From the NCBI GenBank assembly GCA_900768125.1, contig CAAGBS010000003.1:1-25198 (forward strand): a stretch of DNA of 25,198 bases, given 5' to 3'. The notes under the pieces are model-generated. The model was not told the DNA's origin. It did not search any database and saw only the letters and a list, made by a program, of their open reading frames with translations. The position numbers and the translations under genes are program-made. Positions 24,334-25,198 of this stretch are shown here, in pieces. The DNA comes from Oscillospiraceae bacterium. GTDB lineage: Bacteria > Bacillota > Clostridia > Oscillospirales > Ruminococcaceae. Within the stretch, counting starts at the first letter, position 1, and each line of letters starts with the position of its first letter.

Positions 24334-24399
24334 TGTTGTATAATAAAACTTGACACCCCACGCTCAAAAGAATTTACTAAAACCATGAGGGTGAAGGAC

Positions 24400-24564
24400 A
24401 TGTCAGAAGCAAAGAAATACGACAGAAGCTACAAGGAGCAGTCAGTAAAGCTGGCGCTGGAAATAGGAGTAAAGCGAGCCAGCGAGGAACTGAAGATACC
24501 GTACGGAACGCTGTACGGATGGGTGCAGGCGGCAGCTTTTTTCGCCGCGAGCCGTCGGAAGTAA
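24400..24564 (+). pseudogene. IS3-family OrfA, internally deleted
   Basis: The 54-codon frame (ATG 24400, GAGGGTG upstream) starts as a normal OrfA: MSEAKKYDRSYKEQSVKLAL and the helix-turn-helix IGVKRASEELKIPYGTLYGW. It then jumps at WVQAA directly to AFFAASRRK, which is the usual C-terminal end of this protein. About 45 residues of the leucine-zipper part seem missing compared with the family length of about 100. Without this multimerisation region it is unlikely to work. A possible promoter (TTGACA at 24350) precedes it. Confidence 0.8.
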
Positions 24565-24578
24565 ACAAGCGGGAGCGA

Positions 24579-25198
24579 ATGAAGTTCATCGCGCTCAAAA
24601 CCTGCGATGGAGGCGCAAAAGGCAGGATTTCATTCTGCTGCAAAGCACTGAAAGTGACACGCAAGGGATTTCACTGATGTCTGAAAAATCGCAATAAACC
24701 CTGGAAACACGAAGAGCTGGCGGCAAAAATGATGGAGATACTGCATGAGGACGAATGCAACGATACATATGGCAGGGAGCGAATGTATAAGGCGCTGCTC
24801 CTTAAATATCCGGGTTCAGGAATACCAAGTGAAACCACGGTATACCGCGTGATGACAGCCATCGGAATAACGCACAGACCAAACCGAATGGAATTACGAA
24901 AGCGGACCGTGAAGCAAGAAAGTCAGACGACCTGCTGAAACGCAATTTTAAAGCCGACAAACCTTTCAGCAAATGTGTAACGGACATCACGGAAGTCAAA
25001 GCTAAAAATGGCAAGCTATATGTGTCGGCGATATTTAATTGTTACGACCTGACTGCAATCGGGCTATCAATGGACGATAATATGAGAGCCGAGTTATGCG
25101 CTGCAACTGTCGAAAATACAGCGTCAGCGTATCCCGAATTTTGCGGTGCGGTCCTCCACTCCGACCGCGGAAGCCAGTACACAAGCGCTTCATACAGA
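24579..25198 (+). pseudogene. IS3-family OrfB transposase, broken, incomplete at window end
   Basis: The frame starts at ATG 24579 (GGGAG upstream) with KFIALKTCDGGAKGRISFCC and is interrupted by a TGA at 24675-24677, after VTRKGFH. The same frame then continues (CLKNRNKPWKHEELAAKMME, TYGRERMYKALL, GIPSETTVYRVMTAIGITH) until about 24880, where a frameshift, apparently a few lost bases, moves it to KPNGITKADREARKSDDLLK. The rve/DDE core follows with the first Asp in CVTDITEVKAKNGKLYV and the second in HSDRGSQYTS. The catalytic Glu lies beyond 25198. One nonsense codon plus one frameshift show decay after insertion. Confidence 0.85.

Larger units (their letters stand above)
24328..25198 (+). 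mobile_element. IS3-family insertion sequence, degenerate, cut by window end
   Basis: The element is recognised by a short helix-turn-helix OrfA followed by an OrfB with a DDE integrase core. It lies opposite in direction to the prophage genes and interrupts the terminase. Its left end is probably near 24328-24334, where the terminase reading stops making sense and sequence starting TGATGTTGTATAATAAAAC begins; IS3-family ends normally start with TG. The right end, the second inverted repeat and any target duplication are outside the window. Both reading frames are damaged, so this copy is not able to move by itself. Confidence 0.85.

Noticed and set aside
24328..24401. Terminase start at the ATG within the IS
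   Set aside because: The first 30 or so residues of that frame are IS-end sequence; the true start was lost by the insertion.

Overview
The window looks like a chromosomal segment of a gut-type Firmicute, most likely Ruminococcaceae/Oscillospiraceae. The evidence is moderately high GC, strong AGGAGG-type ribosome binding sites, consensus sigma-A promoters with 17-base spacers, an A/T-tract tRNA promoter, and phage genes resembling those of Clostridia and Listeria A118-type siphophages. The genus cannot be fixed from sequence reading alone.

Positions 1-6430 are host DNA read on the + strand. They hold the end of a possible structured RNA with a terminator, a membrane chemoreceptor (299-2320), and an apparent operon of an RlmI-type rRNA methyltransferase, a DUF1653 protein and a MATE exporter (2485-5390). 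These are followed by a decayed second MATE gene (5594-5992) and a two-gene tRNA operon, tRNA-Thr(GGT) and tRNA-Ser(TGA), with its own promoter and terminator.

From about 6500 to the right edge the window holds a remnant of a tailed (siphovirus-type) prophage read on the - strand. In transcription order (right to left) it contains: terminase large subunit (5' end lost to an insertion sequence), portal, minor capsid protein fused to a zinc-protease-like domain, a cluster of three tiny genes with intrinsic terminators (52-aa protein, YjcQ-like winged helix, 64-aa protein), scaffold, major capsid, head-tail connector, three minor capsid/head-tail joining proteins, tail tube, tail assembly chaperone-like protein, Gp15-like protein, tape measure, a small distal tail protein, a long baseplate/adhesin protein ending in about 16 BspA-type leucine-rich repeats, a 136-aa protein, and a frameshifted endolysin amidase lying next to the tRNA operon. 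Many neighbours are joined by ATGA-type stop/start overlaps, so the structural genes are probably one long transcript with translational coupling.

The prophage is probably defective. The terminase lacks its ATPase N-terminus, the amidase is broken in several frames, and the inserted IS3-family element (from about 24328 past the window end) is itself decayed. No integrase, repressor, lysogeny or replication genes and no recognisable holin are visible here. The most interesting features are the HEMGH metalloprotease-like extension of the minor capsid protein with its coupled 52-aa neighbour, the tail protein carrying a PKD-like domain plus BspA repeats, the terminators placed inside the structural operon, and three helically phased GACAACAG repeats between the tRNA operon and the prophage.
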